Position numbers and translations under genes: made by a program. Positions 43,445 through 52,151 of a stretch of 64,000 nucleotides of DNA are shown here, one piece after another; position 1 is the first letter of the stretch; each line of letters starts with the position of its first letter. The DNA comes from a candidate division WOR-3 bacterium (GTDB lineage Bacteria > Hydrothermota > UBA3072): the NCBI GenBank assembly GCA_039804165.1, contig JBDRZZ010000002.1, forward strand, positions 114,648-178,647, written 5' to 3'. The notes below the pieces were generated by a model. It was given only the letters and a program-made list of their open reading frames with translations. It did no database searches and was not told where the DNA came from.

Positions 43445-43484
43445 AAAGCGGGAAAGAATAAGTTCTTACTTCTTTCCCGCTTTT
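43445..43484 (+). terminator. intrinsic terminator after OmpA-like lipoprotein gene
   Basis: Perfect 14-bp stem AAAGCGGGAAAGAA / TTCTTTCCCGCTTT with an 11-nt loop, ending in TTTT. It is also symmetrical enough to work poorly on the other strand. Confidence 0.85.
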
Positions 43485-43505
43485 AAGAGATATATGAGGT
43501 ATAAT

Positions 43506-44015
43506 ATGAAAAAGAAAATATTTTATGGAATGATGATTTTTTTCTTTATAATTGGGTGTGAAGAAATTTCGGATGTCCTTACTACAATTTCTGGTAAAGT
43601 GAATTCAACGGAGTGTAAGGTTGTTCTTGCTATTAAAGGCGATGTAAATTTATTAAATTGTCTAAACGAGATAGATACTCTTAATGGTGAAGCTTTACGT
43701 GATCCCGATTTTTTTAGAGGTTATGATCTTGAGGTGGATAAAGATGGAACTTATTCTATCACAGTTTTTTCTTTCGGTTCAACTTATATAGCAGCAATTG
43801 ATGATGATGGTGTAGTTGTAGATCGTCTCGATTCTCTCGATCATATAGGTTTTTATGGTGAGGTAGATACAATAATAATGTCAGGTTATGATACGATTAT
43901 TTATAATAAACCAAAAACTATAGAAATAATGGAGAAAGTGGATCAAGAGAATATTAATATAGAAAATATGGTTGAGTATAAAAAGTTTGTGAATATTATT
44001 AATACAATTTTTTAA
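43506..44015 (+). CDS. lipoprotein of unknown function
   Basis: 169 residues; no family recognised. The start ATG 43506 is chosen over ATG 43494 because GAGGT lies 5 nt upstream of it and it gives a clean lipoprotein signal (MKKKIFYGMMIFFFIIGC). The mature part is acidic and predicted beta-rich: ISGKVNSTECKVVLAIKGD looks like the start of a carboxypeptidase-regulatory-like or transthyretin-like fold, and DKDGTYSITVFSFGSTYIAAIDDDG fits its second half. It likely resides in the outer membrane or periplasm. No promoter was found beyond the terminator-bearing spacer. Confidence 0.6.
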   Translation: MKKKIFYGMMIFFFIIGCEEISDVLTTISGKVNSTECKVVLAIKGDVNLLNCLNEIDTLNGEALRDPDFFRGYDLEVDKDGTYSITVFSFGSTYIAAIDDDGVVVDRLDSLDHIGFYGEVDTIIMSGYDTIIYNKPKTIEIMEKVDQENINIENMVEYKKFVNIINTIF

Positions 44016-44057
44016 TTAATTTCTTTCTTAATATTCTTTAATTTCTAAAAATAGGGG

Positions 44058-44086
44058 TTGACTTATATTGATTAGATTATTAATAT
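44058..44086 (+). promoter_or_regulatory. promoter of tmRNA
   Basis: TTGACT at 44058-44063, 17-bp spacer, TAATAT at 44081-44086; the tmRNA 5' end is at 44101. Confidence 0.6.
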
Positions 44087-44100
44087 ATAAAATAAACAAT

Positions 44101-44454
44101 GGGGGCGAATTGGATCTCGACGGAATACTGCTGGATTGTAAGTGGCACGCCGAGTTGTCATAACTCGTTAAACTGTGACATTTATAATAAATGGCAATCT
44201 CAATTATGCCATGGCAGCTTAATAAAAAGCTGCCCGTCCTCTTTAGAGTCTTCTCCTTACTCTAAAGAAGGGCGTCATAAAAAGGAGATAGGTTACAAAA
44301 ATCCGCCAGTATTTTTGTAACCGAATTTAAAACTGGCTGAGCTATTCTAATCCTGTGATTGGGTAAAGGAATAGCGAGAAGAGAAACAATCACTAAGCGT
44401 GTAGAAGCTTACAAACAGGTATTTCGGACGCGGGTTCGATTCCCGCCGCCTCCA
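44101..44454 (+). ncRNA. ssrA: transfer-messenger RNA (tmRNA)
   Basis: 354 nt. The 5' end GGGGGCGAA...TTGGATCTCGACGG pairs with the 3' end, acceptor GGGGGCG against CGCCTCC with discriminator A44454. The 3' tRNA-like T-arm reads GCGGG-TTCGATT-CCCGC. A tag-coding frame ends in the peptide NGNLNYAMAA followed by two TAA stops (tag end near 44222), matching the usual ...NYALAA type. Pseudoknot stems are visible after it (CTTTAGAG/CTCTAAAG-type pairs and GGTTACAAAAA...TTTTTGTAACC). CCA is not encoded. It rescues stalled ribosomes by adding the tag. The gene is followed by the divIVA-like gene after 18 nt. Confidence 0.93.
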
Positions 44455-44472
44455 CTTTAAAAAGGAGGTTTT

Positions 44473-45009
44473 ATGAAAATAACACCTTTAGATATTAGAA
44501 AACAGGAGTTTAGAAGATCTTTTAAGGGATATGATAAAAATGAAGTAGATATTTTCCTTGAAATGTTAGCAAAGGAAATAGAGAATTTAATTCGTGAGAA
44601 TAAAAGAATGGCGGAACAATTAAAAGAATTAGATTCCAAAATTGAAGATTATAAAAGAATGGAAAAAACTCTTCAGGACACTTTAACCTCAACTCAAAGA
44701 ACAACTGATGAAATGAGAAGAAATGCAAGGAAAGAGGCTGAAATGATTATTCAAAAAGCTAAATTACAGGCAAGTGAAATTATAGAAGAAGCTGCTTCTA
44801 AAGTAAAAGATCTTCAGAGTCAAATTAGTGCTTTAAAAAGTCAAAGAAATGGCTTTATTATTCAGTTTAGAAGTTTTTTAGCTTCTCAGCTTAAAATGCT
44901 TGAAGAGGTTGAAAATATTAAGGGCCCAGAGATTACTGTTGGTCAAAAGGAGAAGGCTGAAGAAGTTGAAAAAGCAAAAATGAAAGTTCAAGAACTATTT
45001 AAGGAATAG
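44473..45009 (+). CDS. DivIVA-domain coiled-coil protein
   Basis: 178 residues. The N-terminal DivIVA motif ITPLDIRKQEFRRSFKGYDKNEVDIFLE is clear, followed by a long coiled coil (about residues 30-130) with heptad-like spacing, and a charged tail. DivIVA-like proteins mark curved membranes and organise cell division or pole functions; in several phyla with this gene next to cell-wall or nucleotide genes the precise role is unknown. AAAAAGGAGG precedes the ATG. It lies 18 nt after the tmRNA with no terminator or promoter between, so transcription probably comes from the tmRNA promoter. Confidence 0.88.
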   Translation: MKITPLDIRKQEFRRSFKGYDKNEVDIFLEMLAKEIENLIRENKRMAEQLKELDSKIEDYKRMEKTLQDTLTSTQRTTDEMRRNARKEAEMIIQKAKLQASEIIEEAASKVKDLQSQISALKSQRNGFIIQFRSFLASQLKMLEEVENIKGPEITVGQKEKAEEVEKAKMKVQELFKE

Positions 45010-45018
45010 AGGAGAGAA

Positions 45019-45852
45019 ATGGCTTTTGAAGATAGAAGTTTTGAATCTTTGAGAGAAAGTAAAGAATATATTATAAAAAAAGTTAATTTTGAAAATTTTG
45101 ATATCGGTATAATTCTTGGTTCTGGACTTGGAGATGTTTCTGAGTCGATTGAAAATCCCGTAAGGATCCTTTACAAAGATATCCCAAATTTTCCTACTTC
45201 TACAGTGAAAGGACATTCCGGAGATCTTGTTTGTGGTCAAATTAAAGAGAAAAAAGTTTGTGTGATGAACGGAAGATTTCATTATTATGAGGGTTATGAT
45301 ATGGATAAGGTCACTTTTGGCACAAAGCTTTTGTGTCTTTTGGGAATAAAGATTCTTATAGTTACAAATGCTGCTGGAGGTGTAAATCCTCTTTTTAAAA
45401 GGGGAGACATAATGATTATAACTGACCATATTAATTTTTTCCCTGAGCATCCTCTAAGAGGACCAAATGATGAACGGTTTGGTCCTAGGTTTGTTGATAT
45501 GTTTAATACTTATGATAAGACTTTAGTGGAAAAGACAGAAGATATTGCGTTAAGGATGGGAATAATGATAAGAAAAGGTGTTTATTTTGGTCTCCAAGGT
45601 CCGACTTTTGAGACTGGAGCTGAATATAGAATGATAAGGATCTTAGGAGCAGATGCGGTTGGAATGTCAACGGTTCCTGAGGTAATTGTAGCGAAATGGA
45701 TGGGAAGAAAAATCCTCGGTCTTTCAGTAATAACAGATATGTGCTTGCCTGATGCAATGGAAGAGGTAAGTCATGAAGTTGTTTTAGAAGCTGCAAATAA
45801 GGCCGCTCCTAAACTTTCTAAATTAATTGTTGAAGTTGTTAAAGAAATATAA
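45019..45852 (+). CDS. punA: purine nucleoside phosphorylase
   Basis: 277 residues of the PNP trimeric (punA/deoD-II) class. Conserved stretches are ILGSGLGDVSESIENP (phosphate binding), GRFHYYEGYDM, TNAAGGVNPLFKRGDIMIITDHINF, QGPTFETGAEYRM, and GMSTVPEVIVAKWMG, with the purine-site Asn in SVITDMCLP. It cleaves purine nucleosides to free base and ribose-1-phosphate for salvage. AGGAGAGA lies before ATG 45019, 9 nt after the divIVA-like gene. It overlaps the next gene by about 26 nt. Confidence 0.94.
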   Translation: MAFEDRSFESLRESKEYIIKKVNFENFDIGIILGSGLGDVSESIENPVRILYKDIPNFPTSTVKGHSGDLVCGQIKEKKVCVMNGRFHYYEGYDMDKVTFGTKLLCLLGIKILIVTNAAGGVNPLFKRGDIMIITDHINFFPEHPLRGPNDERFGPRFVDMFNTYDKTLVEKTEDIALRMGIMIRKGVYFGLQGPTFETGAEYRMIRILGADAVGMSTVPEVIVAKWMGRKILGLSVITDMCLPDAMEEVSHEVVLEAANKAAPKLSKLIVEVVKEI

Positions 45853-46705
45853 AATCTCTCTAATATTACTCCTTTTGTTTTTTTGTTGCCGAAAAGAAAG
45901 CACTTATAATAAGGCTTTTGAATACTATCGCTCGCTTAAACCTACCAGAGCTTTAATTCTATTGGAAAACTCCGAAGTCCCAAGAGAAATTTTCCTTCAG
46001 GGAGAAATCTATTTGAATTTGAATGCCCCGAGGAGAGCTTTGAAGTGTTTTGATAAATTAATTGCTAAGGATCCAAAATGGAAACCTAAGGTTCTTGAAA
46101 AACTTATAGAAGAGGCTGAAAAATCTGCAAAGAAAAGAAAAACTTTTACTGCTGTAATGATTTATTCAAAAATTTTGGAAATAGACCCTGGATATGATCT
46201 AAAGGACAAAAATATCTTAATGGGAGATTGGTTTTTTGATTCGAGAGAATATGAGAAAAGCATAAATTTTTATATAAAGGGATTAGAGTATGATAACAAA
46301 AATGGAGATGTTAGGTTGAAATTAGCTCAATCTTACATAAGTATGGATGACTTAGTGTCAGCTTATGAAGTTCTTAAAGAAGCAATAAAGGAATATTCAA
46401 ATTGGCGATTAAGATATTGGCTTGGAAAAATTTCTTTTAAACTTGGGGAAAAGAGATTTGAAGAAGGAAATTATGAATCAGCGGAGTTGTATCTTAGAGA
46501 AGTTATTTCTCTTGGAATTCCAGAGATCTTAGTTGATGATGCATATTTTTTATTGGGAGATATAAAGTTTAGTCAGGAACAATATGAAGAAGCAAAGGAG
46601 TGTTACCACAAGGTTCTGGAAATCAATAAATTAGCTAAACCTAGGATTAGAAAAGAGGCGGAAGAGATTCTTGAAATTATAAAAAATATGGAGGAAAAAT
46701 CTTGA
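45827..46705 (+). CDS. TPR-containing lipoprotein
   Basis: About 292 residues. The N terminus is a lipoprotein signal (ISLILLLLFFCC) followed by tetratricopeptide-like helical pairs: ALILLENSEV, PRRALKCFDKLIAKDPKW, TAVMIYSKILEIDPGY, YEKSINFYIKGLEYDNKNGD, and DIKFSQEQYEEAKECYHKVLEINKL. The start is uncertain: TTG 45827 or a TTG at 45836, both inside punA, with no clear Shine-Dalgarno. It precedes a BamD-like lipoprotein by a 4-nt overlap, so it may belong to the same envelope assembly pathway; that link is inference. Confidence 0.75.
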   Translation: MLKLLKKYKISLILLLLFFCCRKESTYNKAFEYYRSLKPTRALILLENSEVPREIFLQGEIYLNLNAPRRALKCFDKLIAKDPKWKPKVLEKLIEEAEKSAKKRKTFTAVMIYSKILEIDPGYDLKDKNILMGDWFFDSREYEKSINFYIKGLEYDNKNGDVRLKLAQSYISMDDLVSAYEVLKEAIKEYSNWRLRYWLGKISFKLGEKRFEEGNYESAELYLREVISLGIPEILVDDAYFLLGDIKFSQEQYEEAKECYHKVLEINKLAKPRIRKEAEEILEIIKNMEEKS

Positions 46706-47418
46706 AGAGATACACTTTTTTACTTGTTGCTTTTCTATTTATTTCTTGTGGGAAAAATGTTATTCCCGAGCTAGGTTCTGCAGACGAAGAGTTTAAGTTA
46801 GCTGTTGAATTATTTAACCAAGGAAAATATAAAAAAGCAATTGAATACTTTAAAACTTTCTTTAATAGATATCCGGGAAGTCACTGGATTGACGATGCTC
46901 AATTTTATTATGCTGAATCATATTATAAATTAAAAATATATGATGAGGCACTTAATGAGTTCCAATTTCTTGTAAATAATTTTCCTAATTCTTCTTGGAG
47001 TGAACAAGGATTATTGAGGATTGCTCAATGTATGGAAAGGATGAGTCCTATACCTCAGAGAGATCAGACTTTAACAGAAGAGGCAATAAAGACCTATGAG
47101 ATGTTTATAAAAAAGTATCCTTATTCAAAATGGTTAGATGAAGCTAAAGAAGGTAAGAAAAATGCTGAAGAAAAGTTAAATAAGAAGTTACTTGAAATTG
47201 GGGAGATGTATCTTAAAGTAGGTATTAAGGAAGCGGCGGTTTTTTATCTTGAAAAAGTGGCAGAGAAAAGCGAGAGGTGGAAAGATAAGGCCAATTTATT
47301 ACTTGGGGATATAGCTCTTTCTAATAATTCTGATTCTCTTGCAATTTCATACTACGAGAAAGTTGAGGGAGAATTAAAAGAAAAAGCCCAGAAAAAATTG
47401 AGTAAGTTGAAAAAGTGA
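46702..47418 (+). CDS. bamD: outer membrane assembly lipoprotein BamD-like
   Basis: 238 residues. Lipoprotein signal MKRYTFLLVAFLFISC, then TPR-like repeats in the BamD/YbgF pattern: FKLAVELFNQGKYKKAIEYFKTFFNRYPGSHWIDDAQFYYAESYYKLKIYDEALNEFQF can be seen in pieces, followed by NNFPNSSWSEQGLLRIAQC and TYEMFIKKYPYSKW. BamD is an essential part of the outer-membrane beta-barrel assembly complex. The start is TTG 46702, overlapping the previous gene by 4 nt. The end overlaps nadD (GTGA). Confidence 0.85.
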   Translation: MKRYTFLLVAFLFISCGKNVIPELGSADEEFKLAVELFNQGKYKKAIEYFKTFFNRYPGSHWIDDAQFYYAESYYKLKIYDEALNEFQFLVNNFPNSSWSEQGLLRIAQCMERMSPIPQRDQTLTEEAIKTYEMFIKKYPYSKWLDEAKEGKKNAEEKLNKKLLEIGEMYLKVGIKEAAVFYLEKVAEKSERWKDKANLLLGDIALSNNSDSLAISYYEKVEGELKEKAQKKLSKLKK

Positions 47419-47972
47419 AAGGAATTTTTGGTGGGAATTTTGATCCTGTCCATATTGGGCATTTAATACTTGCTACAGATGCATTAGATTTATTAAACCT
47501 TGAAAAAATATTATTCGTTCCAGCCTGGCGTTCTCCTTTTAAGAATTCTGAGGATTCTCTTCCATTTAAAGACAGATATAATATGTTAAAATTAGCTACA
47601 AAGAGTAGTAAATTTTTTGAAGTTTTAGATATAGAGTCTAAAAGGAAGGGAATATCCTACACCTATGATACAATAAAAGAATTACTTAAAAAAGAAAAAG
47701 AACTTTGTCTTCTTATAGGGGAGGATCAGGCTTGTGATTTCAAAAAATGGTATAAATGGGAAGAAATTTTAAAATTGGTGAAAGTTTTTGTATTTAGAAG
47801 GAGTGTAGTAATCCCTAAAAAATTTCCAAAGGGCTTAATCCTACTTAATTCAAGAATAGTCCAAATATCTTCAACAGAAATAAGAGATAAAATTAAAGAA
47901 GGCAAACCAGTTGATTTTCTTCTTCCAAAGGAAGTTTTAACCTACATAAATAGACGCAATTTATATAAATAA
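47415..47972 (+). CDS. nadD: nicotinate-nucleotide adenylyltransferase
   Basis: 185 residues. Nucleotidyltransferase motif GGNFDPVHIGHLILA at the very N terminus (HxGH), LPFKDRYNMLKLA, LLIGEDQACDFKKWYKWEE and the C-terminal ISSTEIRDKIKEGK are all characteristic. It makes deamido-NAD from nicotinate mononucleotide and ATP. Start GTG 47415 overlaps the bamD stop. It is the last gene of the tmRNA-divIVA-punA-TPR-bamD-nadD run, converging with rnr. Confidence 0.93.
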   Translation: MKGIFGGNFDPVHIGHLILATDALDLLNLEKILFVPAWRSPFKNSEDSLPFKDRYNMLKLATKSSKFFEVLDIESKRKGISYTYDTIKELLKKEKELCLLIGEDQACDFKKWYKWEEILKLVKVFVFRRSVVIPKKFPKGLILLNSRIVQISSTEIRDKIKEGKPVDFLLPKEVLTYINRRNLYK

Positions 47973-47986
47973 AAACATCAAAAATT

Positions 47987-49993
47987 TTATTTTTTCTTTT
48001 CTATTTTACCTGCAAATTCAAAAGTTAATTCCCCTTTTAAAGGAGAAACAGTATAAATATTGCATAGTAAAAGGTCTCCTATATGGAACTTATAATATTT
48101 ACCTGAAAGAGAACTATTTGTTATTTTATAGCTGTCGGGAGGGAGCATCCTAATAGGAATGAACCCTGTTACAAGGAAATCTTCCAGTTCTACCCATATT
48201 CCATTAGATGAAACATTTGTTATTATTCCTTTTACAGCCTTATCAGGATTTTTTTCTAAATATCTTAAAATGAAGTAGGTTGTTATTTCTCTTTCTGCAG
48301 AATCTGCTTTCCATTCTTGCTCAGTTGCATGGTCGGCTATCAATTTTAATTCTTCCTGTGAGTAACTTTCTCCAAAAAGTAGTCTTTGAACAACAATATC
48401 AGGATACCTTCTTATAGGAGAAGTAAAATGGGTATATAGCTTTGACCCCAAACCATAGTGAGGTTGGGGTCTTGCAATATATCTTGCTTTTTTCATACAT
48501 CTTAAAAGTTCGTAATTTAACACTCTTCTGTAAGAAGAATCTTTTATTTCCTCAAGAAATTTGGATAAATCTTTCCTTTCTAAAGATGGGAGGTGGAATC
48601 CAAGATTTTCTACAAGTTTTTTAAATTGTTCTAATTCTCTTTTTTCTGGTTCTTCGTGAATTCTATAAAGTCCAGGATTTTCACTTTTTTCTAATTGTTC
48701 CGCCACAGCTTCGTTTGCAGCTATCATAAATTGTTCAATGATTTTGTGTGTCCATAGTTCCTTTATGGGGAGAATACCTACTGGTTCAGAGTTATCGAAG
48801 ATTACTTTCACTTCCTCTTTGTAGAAGTCAAGATATCCTTCTCTTCTTCTCTTTTCAAAGAGAATTTTTGCAAGTTCTGAAGCGATTTGGAGGTCTGACT
48901 CTAACTCAGAATTCTTTTTCCCATCAAGAATCTCTTGGGCTTCTTCATAAGAAAACTTTTTATAAGATTTTATTTCGGATTTGTAAAACTCTTTCTTTAT
49001 GGGATTACCCTTTTTATCAAATTTAATGTAAACCGTTATTGTGGGTAATTTTTTGTTCTCCTCAAGACTTAAGGATCTAGTTATTTCTTCAGGCATCATA
49101 AAGTAGGTTTCGTTTGGAAGATATGTAGTGCAGCCTCTCTCTTTGGCTTCTTTATCAATAGCTGAATCCTTTTTTACTACATCACTAACAGCAGCAATAT
49201 GAACCCAGAGATGAAACCCATTATTGTCTTTATTTACTGAAATCGCATCATCTAATTCTTTAGCATCAGAAGGGTCAATAGTAAATGTCTTTAAAAAAGT
49301 AAAATCTTCTCTCCTTTCAGTTGAAATAAAAGAAAAATTTTTTGCTTCATCTAATGCTTTTTTTGAAAAGGTATTTTCCAAATTGTATTCTTCTTTTACA
49401 ATGACTTTGTATAAGTTACTTTTATTTATTTTTTTACAAAATTTTACAAGAGGTGGAAGGGTGGTTGTCGTCCATTTTACAAATTCAACAAGAATGTAAT
49501 CTCCTTCTTTTATTTTATTATCGATCTCTTGAATTTCAAATAAATGAGGGATATTTTTATTTTGTGGTTTAAACATCAATTTCCCGTCTATAGAGATTAC
49601 TTCTCCTATAAAGTATTTTCTGGAACGTTCTAATATCTTTTCTATTTTTGCTTTCCATCTACCTCTTGATTTTCCGATTATTCTTCCTAAAACTAGGTCT
49701 CCATTTAAAGCTGTATAAGTGTTTCCGGGAGCAATAAACAAATCTCTCATTTCGGAAGAAGGCATTAGGAAACCAAATCCTTCGCTTTTTCCATCAAAAA
49801 TTCCTTTTATATATCCTACTTTATGGGGAAGAGCAAATTTTTCCCCTTTTGATACAATTTTACCTTGTTTTTCAAGCTCTTTTAACGTGGACCTTATGTG
49901 TTTACCACACTTTTTCTTAAGAACTTTTAAGCTTATATAACCTGAGCGACTTCTCTCGAGTATATCAAATATGCATTGAATTTTTTTCTTCAT
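47987..49993 (-). CDS. rnr: ribonuclease R (RNB-family 3'-5' exoribonuclease)
   Basis: 668 residues. An N-terminal winged-helix RNase R domain is followed by cold-shock-like domains, then the RNB catalytic domain with TIDPSDAKELDDAISV (the four metal-binding aspartates), HIAAVSDVVKKDSAIDKEA, TYFMMPEEITRSLSL, and YTHFTSPIRRYPDIVVQR. A C-terminal S1 domain follows (VKGIITNVSSNGIWVELEDF). It degrades structured RNA and works with tmRNA in rescue, which is encoded 4 kb away. It lies 24 nt after rpoN and is probably the last gene of the lpt-rpoN operon. Confidence 0.95.
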   Translation of the reverse strand: MKKKIQCIFDILERSRSGYISLKVLKKKCGKHIRSTLKELEKQGKIVSKGEKFALPHKVGYIKGIFDGKSEGFGFLMPSSEMRDLFIAPGNTYTALNGDLVLGRIIGKSRGRWKAKIEKILERSRKYFIGEVISIDGKLMFKPQNKNIPHLFEIQEIDNKIKEGDYILVEFVKWTTTTLPPLVKFCKKINKSNLYKVIVKEEYNLENTFSKKALDEAKNFSFISTERREDFTFLKTFTIDPSDAKELDDAISVNKDNNGFHLWVHIAAVSDVVKKDSAIDKEAKERGCTTYLPNETYFMMPEEITRSLSLEENKKLPTITVYIKFDKKGNPIKKEFYKSEIKSYKKFSYEEAQEILDGKKNSELESDLQIASELAKILFEKRRREGYLDFYKEEVKVIFDNSEPVGILPIKELWTHKIIEQFMIAANEAVAEQLEKSENPGLYRIHEEPEKRELEQFKKLVENLGFHLPSLERKDLSKFLEEIKDSSYRRVLNYELLRCMKKARYIARPQPHYGLGSKLYTHFTSPIRRYPDIVVQRLLFGESYSQEELKLIADHATEQEWKADSAEREITTYFILRYLEKNPDKAVKGIITNVSSNGIWVELEDFLVTGFIPIRMLPPDSYKITNSSLSGKYYKFHIGDLLLCNIYTVSPLKGELTFEFAGKIEKKK

Positions 49994-50017
49994 CTTTAAG
50001 ATTTAAATTATTTCTTT

Positions 50018-51430
50018 TTAATCTAAGACTTCTTTTTTCCTTTTTGATTTAGGAGGTATCCCCATTTGAGTTCTATATTTTGCCACGGTTCGTCGATTAA
50101 TATTTATTCCTTCTTTTTCTAATTCTTTTTTTATTTCTATATCAGACAATTTCTTACTCCCTTCCGATTCAATCATTCTTTTTATCTTCTCTCTAATTAA
50201 GTTTGTAGAAATGCTCTGCGTTTCTGTTTTAAGCCCTCCACTCAATAGATATTTTATAGGAAAAACTCCTTTTGGAGTTTGAATATAGGTATCTTTTATA
50301 TATCTTGAGATAGTAGATTCAGATAAATTAGTATTTTCTGCTATTTTTTTGAGAGAAAGGGGTTTCATATACATTACTCCTTTCTCAATAAATTCTTTTT
50401 GGGTATTTAATATATACTCTATTACTTTTCTAAAATTCTTCTTTCTTAACTCAAGAGTTTGGAGAATTATTCTTATCCTTTCCATCCACTTTTCAACAAA
50501 CTTTATTGTTTTTTTATCAAATTTTTCAGGGGCTTGTAGGATTTCAATATATTTTGGATTTAATCTAAAGAAAGGAAGTTCAGGCTCATTTATAGAAATT
50601 TTTAATTCTTTATCTTCCTTTTCAACAATTATAGAGGGTATAACATAATTCACTTCCCCAAAACTACTTCCTAAAAGACGAGGTGTAATTTTCCCAATTT
50701 TTTTTATGGCGTTTTTTACTTCTTCTAAGCTTATGTTTAATTTTGTAGCAATCTTTTTTATTTCTTTTTTCTTATATTCTTCCCAGAAATCGTTGACTAT
50801 AGTGAGTTCCAATTTTGGGTCTTCATAGTTTCTTTCAAGATATAATCTTATTGCCTCTCTTTCGTTTCTTGCCCCAATCCCTGGAGGAGCACAATCTTGG
50901 ATAATCTTAAGGACTTTTTCTACATCCTTTTCTGGAATATTAAAATATTCGGCTATTGTTGGGAGAGGAATGTCTAAAAATCCATTATCATTAAGTGAAT
51001 CAATTATGTATTCTCCAACTTCTATCAATTTTTCATCAGACAGTTCCATCCTAAGATCCATTTTTAGCTCTTCATAAGGAGTTGATACATAAGGTATTTG
51101 AAGACCTTCAGATTCTTCCTCTTCAGATGGAGTGAAGTAATTAATAAAATCTTCTTTAAAAAAATCTCTTAATTCTTTATTAAGAAGTTTCTCTGTTGAT
51201 TCTTCATCTTCGGAAGAAGGAGGCTCTTCTATCTCTATTCTCTCAGGAATTTCTTCTTCTGGCATTATTAGTAGTGGATTTCTTTCTATCTCTTGTCTTA
51301 TTAAATCTTTTAACTCGAGATGAGGACATTGTAAAATTTTTATCATTAAGACCTGAAGAGGACTTAACTTTTGCTCAAGCCTTAAACCATGTCTTAGTTT
51401 TTGTATATAAAATTTTTTATCTTCTTCCAT
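50018..51430 (-). CDS. rpoN: RNA polymerase sigma-54 factor
   Basis: 470 residues. Region I is glutamine/leucine-rich (LRHGLRLEQKLSPLQVLMIKIL). The core-binding region, the C-terminal HTH (SLKKIAENTNLSESTISRYIK) and the RpoN box NRRTVAKYRTQMGIP (usually ARRTVAKYRE) are all present. It needs activators such as PilR, encoded at 30624-31955. It directly follows lptB, as in many proteobacteria. The hpf gene usually found next is replaced by rnr. Confidence 0.95.
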   Translation of the reverse strand: MEEDKKFYIQKLRHGLRLEQKLSPLQVLMIKILQCPHLELKDLIRQEIERNPLLIMPEEEIPERIEIEEPPSSEDEESTEKLLNKELRDFFKEDFINYFTPSEEEESEGLQIPYVSTPYEELKMDLRMELSDEKLIEVGEYIIDSLNDNGFLDIPLPTIAEYFNIPEKDVEKVLKIIQDCAPPGIGARNEREAIRLYLERNYEDPKLELTIVNDFWEEYKKKEIKKIATKLNISLEEVKNAIKKIGKITPRLLGSSFGEVNYVIPSIIVEKEDKELKISINEPELPFFRLNPKYIEILQAPEKFDKKTIKFVEKWMERIRIILQTLELRKKNFRKVIEYILNTQKEFIEKGVMYMKPLSLKKIAENTNLSESTISRYIKDTYIQTPKGVFPIKYLLSGGLKTETQSISTNLIREKIKRMIESEGSKKLSDIEIKKELEKEGININRRTVAKYRTQMGIPPKSKRKKEVLD

Positions 51431-51431
51431 T

Positions 51432-52151
51432 TTATAACCTAAATTTTTCTCCTAAATACAATTTTTTAGCTTTCTTACTTGAGATGAGATCCTCTGCCTT
51501 ACCTTTTAGAATTATTTCTCCATCATACATTAAATAAGCTCTATCTGTGATCTCTAAAGTTTCTCTCACATTGTGATCGGTTATTAAAATTCCTATATTT
51601 TTCTTCTTAAGCACTAACACCAGTTCTTGAAGTTCTTCTCTAGTGATTGGATCAATTCCAGTAAAGGGTTCATCTAAGAGTAAGAATTTGGGGTTTGAAG
51701 TGAGTGCTCTTGCAATTTCAACTCTTCTTCTTTCTCCTCCAGAAAGATTATAAGCCATTCTTTTAAGGATAGGGGTTAAGTTAAATTCGCTCACCAAGAG
51801 ATCGAATCTTTTTTTTCTTTCTTTAGGATCCTTGACTAAAATTTCAAGTACAGAGAGTAAATTATTTTCAACTGAAAGACCTCTAAAAATTGAAGCCTCT
51901 TGAGGTAAATAACCAATCCCTAATTGGGCTCTTTTATGCATAGGTTTATCTGTGATTCTTTCTTTATCTAAATAAATTTCTCCTGATTCCGGTTTTATAA
52001 ATCCTGTTATCATATAAAAAGTCGTTGTTTTTCCTGCCCCATTTGGTCCCAAAAGGCCAACAATTTCTCCTTGCTCTACCTCAAGTTTTACATTATTAAC
52101 AACTGTTTTTCTATTGTATTTTTTAACTAGATCTTCCGCTCGTAGTATCAT
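51432..52151 (-). CDS. lptB: LPS export ABC transporter ATP-binding protein LptB
   Basis: 239 residues. Walker A GPNGAGKTT near residue 36, Q-loop YLPQEASIF, signature LSGGERRRVEIARAL, Walker B FLLLDEPFTGIDPITREEL and H-loop ITDHNVRETLEI. The P-Q-E-A-S-I-F Q-loop and G-I-D-P are typical of LptB. It powers lipopolysaccharide extraction with LptF/G (not in this window). Its ATG lies 29 nt inside lptA. Confidence 0.93.
   Translation of the reverse strand: MILRAEDLVKKYNRKTVVNNVKLEVEQGEIVGLLGPNGAGKTTTFYMITGFIKPESGEIYLDKERITDKPMHKRAQLGIGYLPQEASIFRGLSVENNLLSVLEILVKDPKERKKRFDLLVSEFNLTPILKRMAYNLSGGERRRVEIARALTSNPKFLLLDEPFTGIDPITREELQELVLVLKKKNIGILITDHNVRETLEITDRAYLMYDGEIILKGKAEDLISSKKAKKLYLGEKFRL

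Noticed and set aside
44143..44158. TGGCAC...TTGT resembling a sigma-54 promoter
   Set aside because: Inside the conserved 5' part of tmRNA, with a 6-nt rather than 5-nt spacer; a chance match.
44099..44320. 73-codon frame through the tmRNA
   Set aside because: It lies entirely within the tmRNA, whose ends, T-arm, tag frame and pseudoknots are clear.
48442..49940. Several plus-strand frames inside rnr and rpoN
   Set aside because: They are shadow frames opposite well-conserved genes, with unlikely composition and no ribosome binding sites.
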